A stretch of 64,000 nucleotides of DNA from Gibbula magus (taxonomy: Eukaryota > Mollusca > Gastropoda > Trochida > Trochidae). The position numbers were made by a program, and so were the translations under genes. Numbering within the stretch: the first letter of the stretch is position 1; each line of letters begins with the position of its first letter. This document shows positions 43,822 through 55,879 of this stretch, piece by piece. Where the stretch lies: positions 54,898,035-54,962,034 of the forward strand of contig OW388300.1 in the NCBI GenBank assembly GCA_936450465.1, given 5' to 3'. The notes below the pieces were generated by a model that was not told where the DNA came from, searched no databases, and saw only the letters and a list, made by a program, of their open reading frames with translations.

Positions 43822-46052
43822 CTACCCAAGAGAGTTGTAAAGTTGGCCAAGTTTAGTCAGGGTAGACGAGTCGGCCTCCAGTAAACTATTGGTGGTTGTA
43901 ATGTACCCGTCCTTCGTGATTCTTGCGCTAAACCAAGCGTACCCAGCTACAAAATCTGCCTTCTCAAGTCGAGGTAGAATCTCCTGCATATAGTTCATCA
44001 CAGTCTGGAGCGAAGGCTTCCCGGGACAAGCAAACTCTGTCAGAAAGACCTTCCTCCCGTACCTTTTGGATAAACTCTCCAGAAAGTCCATGTCACTACT
44101 GACATCACACGTGTAGCTATGGAGCGCCACGAAATCCGCCCGACACGCAATACAGTTCTTAAAGAATCGATCCAGCCAATCAGTGGTCGAGTAGGTACAA
44201 AGACCGCCCGCGGACTCACACCTAGCTGGGGCGGGGCTGAGTAGAGGTCTGTCTCCTGCGGCAGCCTCTACTGATGGCCAGGATTTAGCAGCAAACTCTG
44301 GACTCATGTTAGACTGTTCCTTGTGGTTGGGTTCGTTGAAGCCAAGGACGTGTTTGGAGCCCTTGGGTAGACTTATGTTCTGACCATAATAGTTCCAGAC
44401 CATAGGGAAGAACTCCCCCCGTGGAGACCCTGGACATCCCATCTTCTCGTGGATGCTGTAGTTCATGCCCCAGTCGTACCTTCAATTAAGTTTTGAAGAT
44501 TAAAAAAAACCCTCAAATATTTTCTTTGAAAGAAAGATCTTATAGCGTTAATCTTGCTCCTTCAAGCATATATCAACTATTTTACTGATATATGCAAGTG
44601 GCACTGTGTCTTTCTATTCATGTTAATGTTTATTATATAATGAGCAATGCAATAATGGGTTTATCAGTGAAACAAACTGTCCATCGTTAGTTTACATAAT
44701 TGAAAGTAGTTCCTAGTACTCACCAGTGATAAAGAACCGATATCTTCACCGTAGCTTGATAAACAGTTTATGTCACTGATTAATCCCACTATTCAATGCT
44801 CAATATATAATTAATCGAGAGTACTTAATGGAGTTAGTCAAATACCTAGTTAATATCGCCTCGTGGCATGGGTCACTCATGATATATCAACGTTATCATT
44901 GACACTCGTTCAAATAAACCTGAGACTTGGCTAACTCCATTAATTATTCTCTACATATCAGCTATCACTAGCAATCAGACCATATCTTTCGAGTACGGTA
45001 TCATATATGTAGATAATAAAATATCTTATACTCAAAGCAAACTAAACAGGAATCACATCATTCCTAACTTTTCAGAACGAACGAGTGTAATATCAGCATG
45101 TCATAATATCTTCATGTGAAGCTGATTTGTTTTTGTGTAATGCCTGCCTTGCTTGAATGTCACATGTCACAAAATTATTGTTAAAATGATGTAGATGTTA
45201 GTATTGTAATTAGTATATACCTACCTTCAAATAGTTTTGAGTTCATGTGACAATTGTGAAAATATTCAGAAAGATTTTTGTTGTGAAAGTACTTTGTCAA
45301 TTTATCAGTACAACACCACTGTTCAATTTATATAAAATTGAGTGTCTATGGGAACATATGTAATTGACGTAACATAAGAAAAGAATTGTAAAAAGTCAAA
45401 GAATTTCAACAGAAACAAGTAATGGACCCAGAAACCCCAGATTCTCTTAACCACAAAAACACGTCACCACATCTTCAACAGTGTAAAAAACTAAATATTG
45501 CTGCCGGAGAAAATAGTTTTTGGTGCTTTTTATTGGGACATGATTTGTTAGGATGTGCCCGCAATTTTATAATCAGAATATAATACTTTTATTTTTATAT
45601 CTGACCAAGTACACTTTGGGTGTGGAATTTGCTTTTTCAAAAAGGTTTTTGGCCAGAATGTTTGGCATTTAACTTAAAAATTAATAAAATGTAGAATTTT
45701 GATTAATAAAAGATTATGTCGACTTCTTGGACTTAAATTTATTGACGCGTCTCTACTGTAGGACGTCATAAAACAAATTAAGGTTTAGATTGCTTCTCGT
45801 GGATTGAATTATCTTGTGTTTTGTATAAGGCGACGTTTCTTTTGCGGTTGGGTGTACACAACCTCCAGTTTAAAAATATGAAGAATAACAAACCAGAAGT
45901 TAAACTTACCACCACGTCACATTGGTCAAGGCGAAAGTGTCCTTGCAGTGATAGTGGTCCTCCATAGCAACAGTCACACCCTTCTTGGTCAAACCCGTAA
46001 CCAAGGCAATAAGACCCCCAAACAGGAGTACGGATGTTATCCTCACGTCCAT
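43822..46052 (-). CDS. Secreted GH128 / Asl1-like glycoside hydrolase, gene B2 (2 exons, 266 aa)
   Basis: Minus-strand exons are 46,052-45,910 (signal peptide MDVRITSVLLFGGLIALVTG, then LTKKGVTV) and 44,479-43,822 (catalytic domain), 143+658 nt with a TAG stop. The splice is canonical (GGTG/GTAAGT; AG/GTACGAC) and encodes W48. Predicted acid/base Glu97 lies in GFNEPNHKEQS and predicted nucleophile Glu196 in VFLTEFACP. HSYTC and AGYAWF follow the family pattern. It has no intron inside the catalytic domain, unlike A1/B1 and C. A TATATA lies 33-38 nt before the ATG (46,085-46,090), possibly the promoter. Intact partner of pseudogene A2, divergent from gene C 1.8 kb away. Confidence 0.88.
44824..44945. 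repeat. Hairpin, unit B copy
   Basis: Counterpart of 29,684-29,805 within the 5' flank and intron of B2. Confidence 0.5.
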
Positions 46053-46671
46053 AGTTGTTTGTATACCGTTGTTATCAGTGTCGATATATACTGACAGTGA
46101 CCTAGATATTTGACAGGCTGATAGGGAAAGATAGTGCATCCGTACAAACTGGCCTAGATGCTCGAAGATCTCTTAGCCATAAGTTAGTCGGAAGCAAAGG
46201 AATTATACTTAAAGAGGTTGCTTAAAGTAAAAAGTTTCCTAATATTAGTCAGCCTGTCTTTATTTATAACGATAAACCAGTGTGAGTATGAAGAAGAACA
46301 GTTCCAGGCCGTTGTATATAGTAATTCTCATATTATTCAACTTTCAGAAAACCCCCATTACAAAAGCATCAATCGTTAAAACATTTGATAAAATCAAGAT
46401 ATATTTTCAACTGCAGTGAATTCAAACTGTACTAAGATTGAGGCGGTCAATACTTAGGTCTTCAAGACTCCTGTTTTGACCTACTAACCAGTGTTTGACC
46501 ATCAATTTCCTTCCACTCACAGAGCACACTTATCAAACTAGCCATGTATCACCAATCAAGCGTTATCGGTGATGTTATTTAATACGTTAAACTGATAGTT
46601 GCTGGACATTATCAGTTTTACAGTAAGATTATTAAGGTAAGAACTCTTGATTTTGGATCGAACGATATACC

Positions 46672-46885
46672 AGGCTTGCGCATGCCAATTAGGAACCCGC
46701 AACGCCAATGTGCATGGCTATGCATTGCGGTGAAACCGGCAAACATTGGCCGGAACTAGCGAACCATGTGTGAAACTGCGCTGTAATTCAGTGTAGCATT
46801 CAACCAAACTTACTGCATAAAGATTCAAACCCACGACATCTTGATCCGAAGTCGAACGCGCAAACCACTGCGCTATCCGTGAGTA
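46672..46885 (-). repeat. SINE family 1 copy with tRNA-like head
   Basis: Duplicate of 31,960-32,160 at the right edge of unit B (GCGCAAACCACTGCGCTATC on the plus strand). Confidence 0.85.
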
Positions 46886-46895
46886 AAGGAGGACA

Positions 46896-47887
46896 CTCCC
46901 TAGGTACCTATTACCTTGAACTTTATTTGTTCCATATAGTCAACTGCTATCTATCCAAGGAATGTCCAGCTAACACCGAATCGTCATAGATAACAGAGCT
47001 TCTTTGAAATAGGGACAACACTGGTACATGGCATGTTAGTACGTAGTCGTTTAGATATAATGTACATGAAATAGTATACTGGGCATTGTCAGTGTAATTA
47101 GATCTAGGGCTAACATTTAAAAAAAATTATAGTAGAACTAGAGTAGAAGTAGAGTCCATGTAGGGATTCGAAACCACACCTTCGTAGTTAGGCACCTACA
47201 GCTGCTGAACAAAAGTTTGTTTAACTGTGTCCCGAACTCAGTGCAAATATCATGTAATTCCGTGTTCATTTAAGTTTGCTTTATTCCTTAATTATGCCCG
47301 CAAAAATTACTAATCTTTATTTAGAAAAATCATTTCTGTATCATATACTTAAAGATGATACTAATATTTCTACAGTAGCAAATATGGCAAGGATTTATAT
47401 AACACCGGGGTAAAAAAACCTCCAAAATGTATATTGTTTTATAAAATTGTCATTTTTGTAATCATTTAGGGAAAAAAATAATTCCTATCATCACATTGAC
47501 CAATATTTTCTATTACTGTCGAAACTTTACAGACATTATGTTTAATTAATATTTTATTGCAGAAACAAAATTTTTCTAATTTTGACCCCTTGTCTCTTCT
47601 GTTGTACGCCAAAATTGTTTCTGGCATGTTACATATCTGTCCCTTGTATATGTAGTGTAAAAATGATTTCTCTACATCTTGACTAAAAATATTATCCATC
47701 ATGTGTTCTGTTAAGAAATAGTGCCAAATTGAAGTTTTAAAAAAATTATGCTTTTACGTAGGAAATGTTGCATATAGTTAAACAAACTATTGTTCAGCAG
47801 CTGTACATGTATAGATAACATTGAATGTACCATGCATGCAATCACCGATATTTTAGTTGAATTAACTCTTATATTGATGTTCCAGCA
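46896..47887. other. Intergenic region between divergent GH128 genes
   Basis: AT-rich. It should contain the promoter of gene C. TGTTCCAG just before the start codon could be an acceptor of a 5' UTR intron, which I cannot confirm. Confidence 0.4.
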
Positions 47888-50800
47888 ATGTTGATATCAC
47901 TTCTTGTGCTTTTGGCTGGCACCGACCTCGTGACGTCATCACCCAAGAAGGGCTATGGACTGGACCACGATCCCGGATATTTCCGGTGTGACGACACTAC
48001 AGTCATCACAGACGCGTCCTGGTGGTATGTTTTTCATCTAACGATTGAAATAATTGTTAAGAAGGGCCTAGTATTTGTCGAAATGTCATAATTAAAATAC
48101 GTCATATATGAGCAGATCTCTAGAAGACACTGAGGTATGACGATGACGGAAAACGGCTTATGACTGTGTAGTCACTGGTCAGTGTAAAACTCTCATAAAT
48201 GCTGGTCTTCAACAGACGCCGGAGCAAAGAAGTGGTTAGAAATACATGCTATTTAGATAGTGAACACATTTAATGTTGATATATTTGGGATAAAATACCA
48301 TAACGGTTGTTGTTGAAAATAGAAGCGAGAGGATAAAGCTCGAACCTGAGCCACCAAAACGTTTTAAGGTTGTTGGTACTGAGTTTGGTCTTAGTTTAAC
48401 TTGGGTATGGCATATACAATTCACTGATGATTAGCATACCATAATGTCCCTATTTCGTTAAGACCCGAATTATTCCGAATCACTACAATTAGCTGCTTTG
48501 GTAAATTCGTGAATGTTCGTGACCATTCGGGAAAAGCAACCACACTTGAACGAAACGTTTACGAAAATAACTTCAGATTATTTCATGCTGAAACCTACGA
48601 AAAAAAAAATTATTTCCGAATTATAAGAAATGAATAACACACAGTTGCGGCGGATACACTACAGATCTCAAGAATAAAATATGATATCACGATTTCGTCC
48701 TTAATTCGAGACATTCATAGATGCCACGAGTTGGAGGAATGTCGGTGAATTAACTAGGATAATTTACGGATTTCAAAAACTAATTACGAATTGTCTACGG
48801 ATGTTCACGAATGTGCCAAATTTCTCTTTCTTGATGATTCATGATAATTAGGGTCGTAGTGAATTAGGGGCATAACGTTTTTAACATATATAAAAAAAAT
48901 ACATTTAATTAAGCATAGGAGCCTTTGTATATTTTATCAAACAGTTATTGGTGGTACATTAGTCATTATTACCTGACACTAGGTACGATTGGTACAACAC
49001 CCCCAAGGAGTTCAGCGAGCAGCACTGCTCCACCCACTACCAGGGTGAGTATGTACCTATGATCTGGGGGCGGGGAGTCAGTCTGAACATCCCACCAAGC
49101 GCCAGGTACGTACTGGGCTACAACGAACCAAACCAGAAGGACCAAGCCAACATGTCTCCACAAGATGCCGCCACCCACTGGCGAGAGATCGAGAGACTCG
49201 CTCACGGAAAGAAACTCGTCAGCCCCGCCCCCTCCCAGTGCCACTCGGGCCCCAACTGCAACATGGGACCAACACAGTGGCTCGACGCCTTTTTCGCAGC
49301 ATGTCAAGGATGCAGGGTGGACTATTTGGCAGCCCACACATACTCGTGCAATGCTGAGGCTGACATCAGGTACATCATCCCTGTGTCATTTAATGTGTGT
49401 TTCACATCGCCACGTGTAGTTTTTGTCAACAATGCGAGCACGAAAGCTATGAGCACACATAGTGACAGTGACAAACACTCCACATTCAACAAACTTCCCC
49501 TGTAAGGCATACATTGCGCCCAGTGTCTATCAATGGCTGATTTAAGACATGCTGGATTTCGTCGCATTTTCTATTTCATTACATCAGCCTTCTGCATCTA
49601 AACTTGAGCAATAAGGCTTTAATAAGTCATTGAAAGAGACCGGCGCGAGGTATAACATGCAGGGGAAGTTGCACAAAATCTTACTAAAATAAATAAACAA
49701 TTATAGGATATCTAATGAGCTTCCCCTTTCATATCAAGTTCATGTCCCGATTGAAACAATTTCTGTGACAAACCAAAATTATTTCACGTAGGACATAAAC
49801 TTGATATGAAAGGGGAACGAGTTATGTATCCTATTTTTTACCAACATGTATTTAATACGATTTATTGTGTTTTAACGGAACTGCGGATTAATATCAACCC
49901 TGTCACAGCATCTAAGTTCTTGATATTGCAACGTTAAATATTCACATGTTTAAAATCAAACCATTCTATAATGCTATAATGGTCGGTATGGCGAAACCAG
50001 TTGCACTAGTCATTGATAAAAATAAATCAGTCAAATGTATTAGAGATGTAAAGTGATAAGAGAAAACTCTTTTCGAGATTGATTGCTTTTGTTAGGAATG
50101 AAATATCGTCTTTTTGTGGACTTGTTTGGGCAGGGGGTAAAACTCGCGTTGCATCCTTTTCTTTATGTATTAGTATAGGGTATATCGTATCGAAGTATTG
50201 GACCTAGGAACTGTTTTGTTTCAGCAATACAAACCCCTGTGTTATGAAACGAAGTACCACTCGGGAAATAAATCTTGTTTCCTCATGTATGTCTTATTTC
50301 ACTATATGATGTATGTGTACTAAAAGCTCTTGTGACCTTTGGGATGAAACATATACTTATGCATATTAGGTACTTGGAGAACCTCCACCATCGCTACAAG
50401 AAGAATATCTGGCTGACCGAGTTCGCCTGTCCATTCACAGTGGACAAAACCCGAATTCTTAACTACATGAAGCAGATGCTGCCTCGTCTGGAGAACGCCA
50501 GCTTCATCTACAGGTTTGTCTGTCTGTCTGTCTGTCACAACGTCTATAAAATCGCACAAGTTGGCGAAATATATAGTAGCCAGAACTTCTTCAGAAAACT
50601 GTAATTGCTCACTTCTTTCTGACTTGTAGCACAGGTTGGGAAGATGGAAAGAAGGAATATCGCCATGGTTGCAGACTGATGGCACAATTACAAGCAACGC
50701 CGCATATTACATGCACAAGGCACAAAACTAACTCAGGAGATCAGAGTCTGTCATTCAATCTCGACCAGTGTGTATCCAATCTGCAACCGGGGCGACATTT

Positions 50801-51802
50801 CTGCCTTTTTTTTGCAAACCCGACGGTCCTCCTGTTTCTTTTCTGCCTTGTACGATCGCTGTTTTGAAAATGTTTATATTATCATTGTCACCAAGACATT
50901 ATACCCCCATTTCAAAGAAAACGGAAAGACCTTCGCGAACGTGCATGGAATGGAGTTTATGTCGCTAAAATTCAACTAAAGCCCACGGAAAAATGGACAT
51001 TGATACTCCTTGGGATTTTTTTTCAGAGCCTCTGCGGATTTTTCAGAACAAAAATGCACAGGGACGGCATAACGTAGGCATACCTGCGCGAAAACACTTA
51101 CGGACGTATGGAATATTACTGAAAACATTTGGATAATTTATGGAAGACACACAGAACATGCAAGGACATGACAAATATATGACACTAATCCTTTAGGCAA
51201 AGAAGAACTTTAATAACACTGCGAAAGCAAGCAGAAAATAACGCGAAATATTTGACTTAAGGACCTTGGTAAAACAAGTTCGATTTCGGAACCAACATGC
51301 CATGTCTGCGGAACATCGGAAATCGGTTAAGATGACGAATGTTCGCGTAAGTTGCGCCCACTACCGTAGTTCTGCACAACAAGGGGAAGATTTGCAGATA
51401 AAGGCTGGAACACAACATTTTTGGTTCCATATAGTTGTGCCGCAACCATGTGGAACTTACGTATAAAGCATGGCGATGTTTCTGTGGTTGTTCAATGATC
51501 TCGGTAAGACCTACGCAATCATTCTGCCTTTATTCATCCTTTGAGCGTCAGACAACGTCCATAATATTTTAGAACTCAACACAGGAAAGAAAGTTTGTCG
51601 CCAAAAATACTTGGCGTTATAGATGAACACAATATTATAAGCTTTTAAAACAAGATGTCAATTTATCTCCAGGTACGCTTGGTTTGCGACTCGATGGCAC
51701 AACGATGGCTTCCTGTCTGACGCTGATGGTCTGTTGGAGCGGAACTCTGCCGCGCTCTCCCCTCTGGGACAATTCTATAACAGTTTTAGACACAGCAAAT
51801 AA
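47888..51802 (+). CDS. Secreted GH128 / Asl1-like glycoside hydrolase, gene C (4 exons, 265 aa)
   Basis: Plus-strand exons are 47,888-48,024, 48,983-49,369, 50,370-50,513 and 51,673-51,802 (137+387+144+130 nt, TAA stop). All introns are GT-AG. Exon 1 encodes a signal peptide (MLISLLVLLAGTDLVTS) and ends at the same W codon as the other paralogues. Predicted acid/base Glu94 lies in GYNEPNQKDQA; predicted nucleophile Glu192 in IWLTEFACP. Exon 4 starts YAWFATRWHNDG and ends FYNSFRHSK. Two introns (after ADIR and after FIYR) have no counterpart in A1, B1 or B2, and the A1/B1 intron 2 is absent here. An AATAAA (51,798-51,803) overlaps the stop codon. It is the most divergent member and outside the duplication. 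Confidence 0.9.
48025..48982. other. Gene C intron 1
   Basis: AT-rich intron bounded by GTATGT and ACTAG. No element recognised. Confidence 0.6.
49490..49690. mobile_element. Short MITE-like repeat in gene C intron 2
   Basis: AACTTCCCCTGTAAGGCATA at left and, as complement of the right end, CAACTTCCCCTGCATGTTAT. The internal CAATGGCTGATTTAAG matches the 43,276 MITE family. Confidence 0.6.
49707..49835. repeat. Inverted repeat in gene C intron 2
   Basis: CCCCTTTCATATCAAGTTCA pairs with AAACTTGATATGAAAGGGG; arms of about 42 bp around a 40-bp loop. It has no CGAG apex pair or TGACGTCA tail, so it appears distinct from the hairpin family. Confidence 0.75.
50514..51672. other. Gene C intron 3
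   Basis: Bounded by GTTTGT and CTCCAG. A TGTC microsatellite (TCTGTCTGTCTGTCTG) begins it. Nothing else recognised. Confidence 0.6.
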
Positions 51803-52680
51803 ACAGTAACAGGGATTGATCGTTGGACTGTTATTCCATAGCGAAGTTTTCTCTCACCCATAGCACCATTTGGAAGGTGCGCTAGTCTTGATCAAATTGT
51901 AAAATATTAAATAATCAAAATATATAATTGCGGCAGCTCCATTTTAAAAAAGTGTTTGAAGATCGAGCGACTTCGAATGCTGCCAGAACTTCCGTCAACG
52001 CATAAAACTAAATGTTATGTTTGGATATAGTCAAGAAGATGTACAGAAGAAAACAAGAATATAACAGAACTATCAAAGGGTTGTGATATGATAATTACGA
52101 TTTGGGAATTGTGTCGTCGCCCAGGTTTTAGGTCAGATCATTGTCAGTAGTGTTTTTGGTGGAGACAATATTATCATGTATTGATAGGGTCACTAGAGTA
52201 TGACAAAGACATTTCAGACGTAACAATGATATATTGTTTTATCTTTCACAAGCGATATCTTCTGTTTTCCTAAAATAATATTTTGAAAATCAAATGTTAA
52301 ATGTTTATCATAGACAGGACACATAGATTATTATCTTGTCAACACTATATGAATATGTCATTATATCTGAACAAGTGAAACAATCCATGCTAAAACGATC
52401 TACATTATGTAATTCTGCCAAAACAAACATATGAATGTCATGAATATATTTACTACAAAATTATCTTCAATATTTATTTCACAGGCTTGTTGTAACCTTT
52501 TGTAGAAAATCACATTAATTTCACAAGCAGAACAGCCTTTCACACACTCTTTCAACCAATCAGATCTTCGTTAAGTTAAGGAATCCTTTACAGTTTTATG
52601 GTGATACTGGTGTCACACTTAAGATGTAAATTGTGAGTTAACGTCCATAACATGTAATTAGAAAATGTCTAACAAGAAAA
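51803..52680. other. Intergenic DNA, nothing recognised
   Basis: AT-rich, no coding or repeat signal seen. Confidence 0.5.
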
Positions 52681-52682
52681 AA

Positions 52683-53996
52683 GTGAGTATGGCTCACATA
52701 CCCCCGCCATCCGCTATCTGTCCATTGAGAATTATAAATGTGAAGGTTACTATGTTTAAAAAACAGCTTCAAGCATCATAATATTGTCCAAAATGATTTT
52801 AGGAACTGACTGTTATTACAAAATTTCATTCACCCAGATGTAATATTTTTCAGGTAACTTAATTTTTTCCGTTAGGGCATCACAATTTGTACCAAGTTCA
52901 ATTACAGATTCAAGGGCTTCATAACTCCGTAAAAAATAATATTTCGGAACTGGACTGTGAACTCGATGAAGAGTATCATCTGGACTACCTTCATGTAAAA
53001 TTTCATTCACCTAGATGTAATAGTTTCTGAGAAAACTTGTCCCCATTGGAGCATCACAGATCTTTTGGTACTAAGTTCAATTTCGGATTCAAGGGCCATA
53101 ACTCCATAAGAATAATATTTCGGAACTGGTTTTCGAACTCGATGAAGAGTATCATCTGGACTACCTTCATATTAAATTCCATTCACCTAGATGTAATAGT
53201 TTCCTAGAAAACTTGTCCCCATTGAAGCATCACAGTTCTTTTGGTACTAAGTTCAATTTCGGATTCAAGGGCCATAACTCCATAAGAATAATATTTCGGA
53301 ACTGGTTTTCGAACTCGATGAAGAGTATCATCTGGACTACCTTCATATTAAATTCCATTCACCTAGATGTAATAGTTTCCTAGAAAACTTGTCCCCATTG
53401 AAGCATCACAGTTCTTTTGGTACTAAGTTCAATTTCGGATTCAAGGGCCATTACTCCATAAAAATAATATTTCGGAACTGGTTTTCGAACTCGATGAAGA
53501 GTTTCATCTGGACTACCTTCATATTAAATTTCATTCACCTAGATATAATAGTTTCCAAGAAAACTTGTCCCCATTGGAGCTTCACAGTTCTTCTGGTACT
53601 AAGTTCAATTTCGGATTAAAGGGCCATAACTCCGTAAAAAATAATATTTCGGAACTGGTTTTTGCACTCGGTAAAGAGTATGGTCATGAGTACTCACAAC
53701 CAAAATTTCATTCACCTAGGTTGAACAGCATCCGAGAAAACTTGTCCCCATTGAGCACAATGAAACTAATTCCAAAAAGTGACGTTTCCATGGAAACGAC
53801 AAAAAATATCAATCTCAAAATTGAAAATTGTCTGTGCGCGATTGGAAGAATATGGTTAACATCTGTACAAAATTTGGTTGATGTACCTTTGACGGTTTTT
53901 GAGAAATTTGACCGGACGGAAGGACGGACGGAAAGACGGACGGACGGACGGAATGACCGCTATATACCCCCGCTTACTTTGTAGCGAGGGTATAAA
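52683..53996 (+). repeat. ~176-bp tandem repeat element with GGACGGACGGA end
   Basis: Starts at a CATACCCCCGCC patch. It has about five units of ~176 bp, each with ATAATATTTCGGAACTGG, ATTTCATTCACCTAGATGTA and GTCCCCATTGAAGCATCACA. It ends with (GGACGGAC)n and TATATACCCCCGCTTAC. Laid out like the 12-kb repeat: a CCGTC-rich end plus drug-like tandem modules without ORFs. Probably a non-autonomous repeat. Confidence 0.75.
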
Positions 53997-55784
53997 AATA
54001 CTCGAAATCAATTAAGTAATTTAGTAACATATAAATCCTATATTCTGTCATTTGATATTCAGATTATCACACAGAAGAAGACAACAATACCATTAGTGCT
54101 CACATTGTTGTTCATAATGCACACAAATCCCGTACTCTGTCATATAATGTTCATGTTGTCATACAAAAAAGGCAACAATACCCACCAATTATCAAACGCA
54201 CGCCCTGTCATTATGTTCACAGAGATCATTCTGGCTTGTGAGTATTTCTGTATCCGCTAATTAATCATAGCAGCTGACTCAAACTGTTTAATTAACACAG
54301 TTTACAGTATCATTTGTATCCAGTCTTTATGACAGAGTGTTCTTGATCTCTCATGTATTGGTAATATGGTAATGAGTGAAGCATTGAAGCACAAGGACAA
54401 CCGCTTTAATCTCCTCTGATAATTATTCTTCCATTAATTCATCTGAAAATTCATAAGGAAACCAAGTAATCCTGACAAAACTTAACGTAGATCCACGCCT
54501 AATTTAGTAGCTCGAGTTGAGCTTAGAAGACATCAATATATAATTTCTTACTTTGAAGTTTACACGGATTCCCGAACGTTTGTTGGTTGGTTGAAAGCAC
54601 GGTCATGTGATACACATTTCAAAAATCATTATCCATGAACTCTTGGAAAATCGTTCATACTCGTGTGAGTAATATAATCTTGTACATTTACAATTATTTA
54701 CATTGAGACAGTTATTTTATTCAGTGTAATACAACTGTAGAGAAATGTGGCGGGTGAAAATGTCAAAAGTTTTTAAAGCCTACAATGATGTATCTATGAT
54801 AAGGAATCAAGATTAATTTCAAATCGAAATGAAAAGGGCGTTTTCTTTTTCGGTACACATTTTCTTTAAGATTCTGTTCTGTTCTGTTCTGTTCAATATC
54901 ATGTTATTTGGGTAAAATCGATGAAATGTTAATGTAGAATGCTGAAAATCTAGCTTTTAATTTCGATATTCATTCTTTATTGTTCAGAAGTTATTCATGT
55001 AATCAACACTCACTAATTGCGCTTAATGCATTAACATGTTTGCTTTGATGCCAGATATCGGTCACTGGACCGGTTCAATTATATAAGAAGTGGCGCGTCA
55101 AGATATTGCCAACGTCCTGTCATATGCCGCAACTTGTGATACTAAACTGGTCATTAGTTAAAATAAAGATACACATATAAGCGACATTCAGTCTGGACAT
55201 AGTGAGCCAATCAAAATTAGGAATGTTATATTCAGCCAACGAAATTTAAGAATATTATGTTCTGTTGTTTCGTGATAGCAGCCGGTCATTCACTATTATA
55301 AATGATGCACACCGATGTACATGGATTAGCAATCATATGGTGACAACAGGTTAGTTATTTAAATCAATAAGGACATCGTAAAGTGTTGTTTACATGCGAA
55401 CTAGTTCGAAAATCATCACAATGTTGTGCAACAATTGATATGTATTTCTTTTAATTTGTAAAATGATAAAGATATATACGTTGCATAAGTCTCGTTTTTC
55501 GTTGAGTAGGATTAGCATGAATTCTGGTTTGTTAGCCGATCCAATTTTGTATAATTGTTGAAACACATTGTTTAATGAATTGTTTTATTGAATCAAAATA
55601 CTTTGAGATAAAACTTCTGTTTCCAATGTAACTCTGCCGTAATGGCAATAATTTCTTCATCAAATGACGAACTCGTCAATAAACAAGTACTTATGTATCT
55701 ATAGCAATATCTTCATCTTTATGTCTGTTAAATTCAAATTTACAGTTCATCAAAGTAATGTATTTAAATTAGGGTCACAGTTTG
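53997..55784. other. Intergenic DNA, little recognised
   Basis: Contains a short (TTCTG)n microsatellite near 54,872-54,893 and a TATATAAG near 55,080 that could be a TATA box, but no exon follows that I can support. Confidence 0.45.
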
Positions 55785-55879
55785 TATTCAAGGTAATTTT
55801 CTTCATACAAGTAAAATTTCATAAAAAAGTCATTTTTTCACCAAAGTATTGTTTTTCATCAAATCAATATTTTCATTAA
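55785..55879. repeat. TCATCAAAG-type degenerate array, left part
   Basis: TTTTTTCACCAAAGTATT and TTTTTCATCAAATC units, split from the larger block at 59,059 by a TTAA insertion. Confidence 0.7.

Larger units (their letters stand above)
32194..46895. repeat. Segmental duplication unit B (~14.7 kb)
   Basis: Direct tandem copy of unit A carrying GH128 genes B1 and B2. Unit-specific insertions are the LINE (about 35,166-37,276), about 41,127-42,805, and the MITE at 43,276-43,502. Confidence 0.88.

Noticed and set aside
48969..49337. 122-codon minus-strand ORF over gene C exon 2
   Set aside because: Shadow of the plus-strand GH128 exon, which has the catalytic motif and splice sites.
55060..55120. 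TATATAAG as a promoter
   Set aside because: A TATA-like string in AT-rich DNA with no exon downstream that could be supported.
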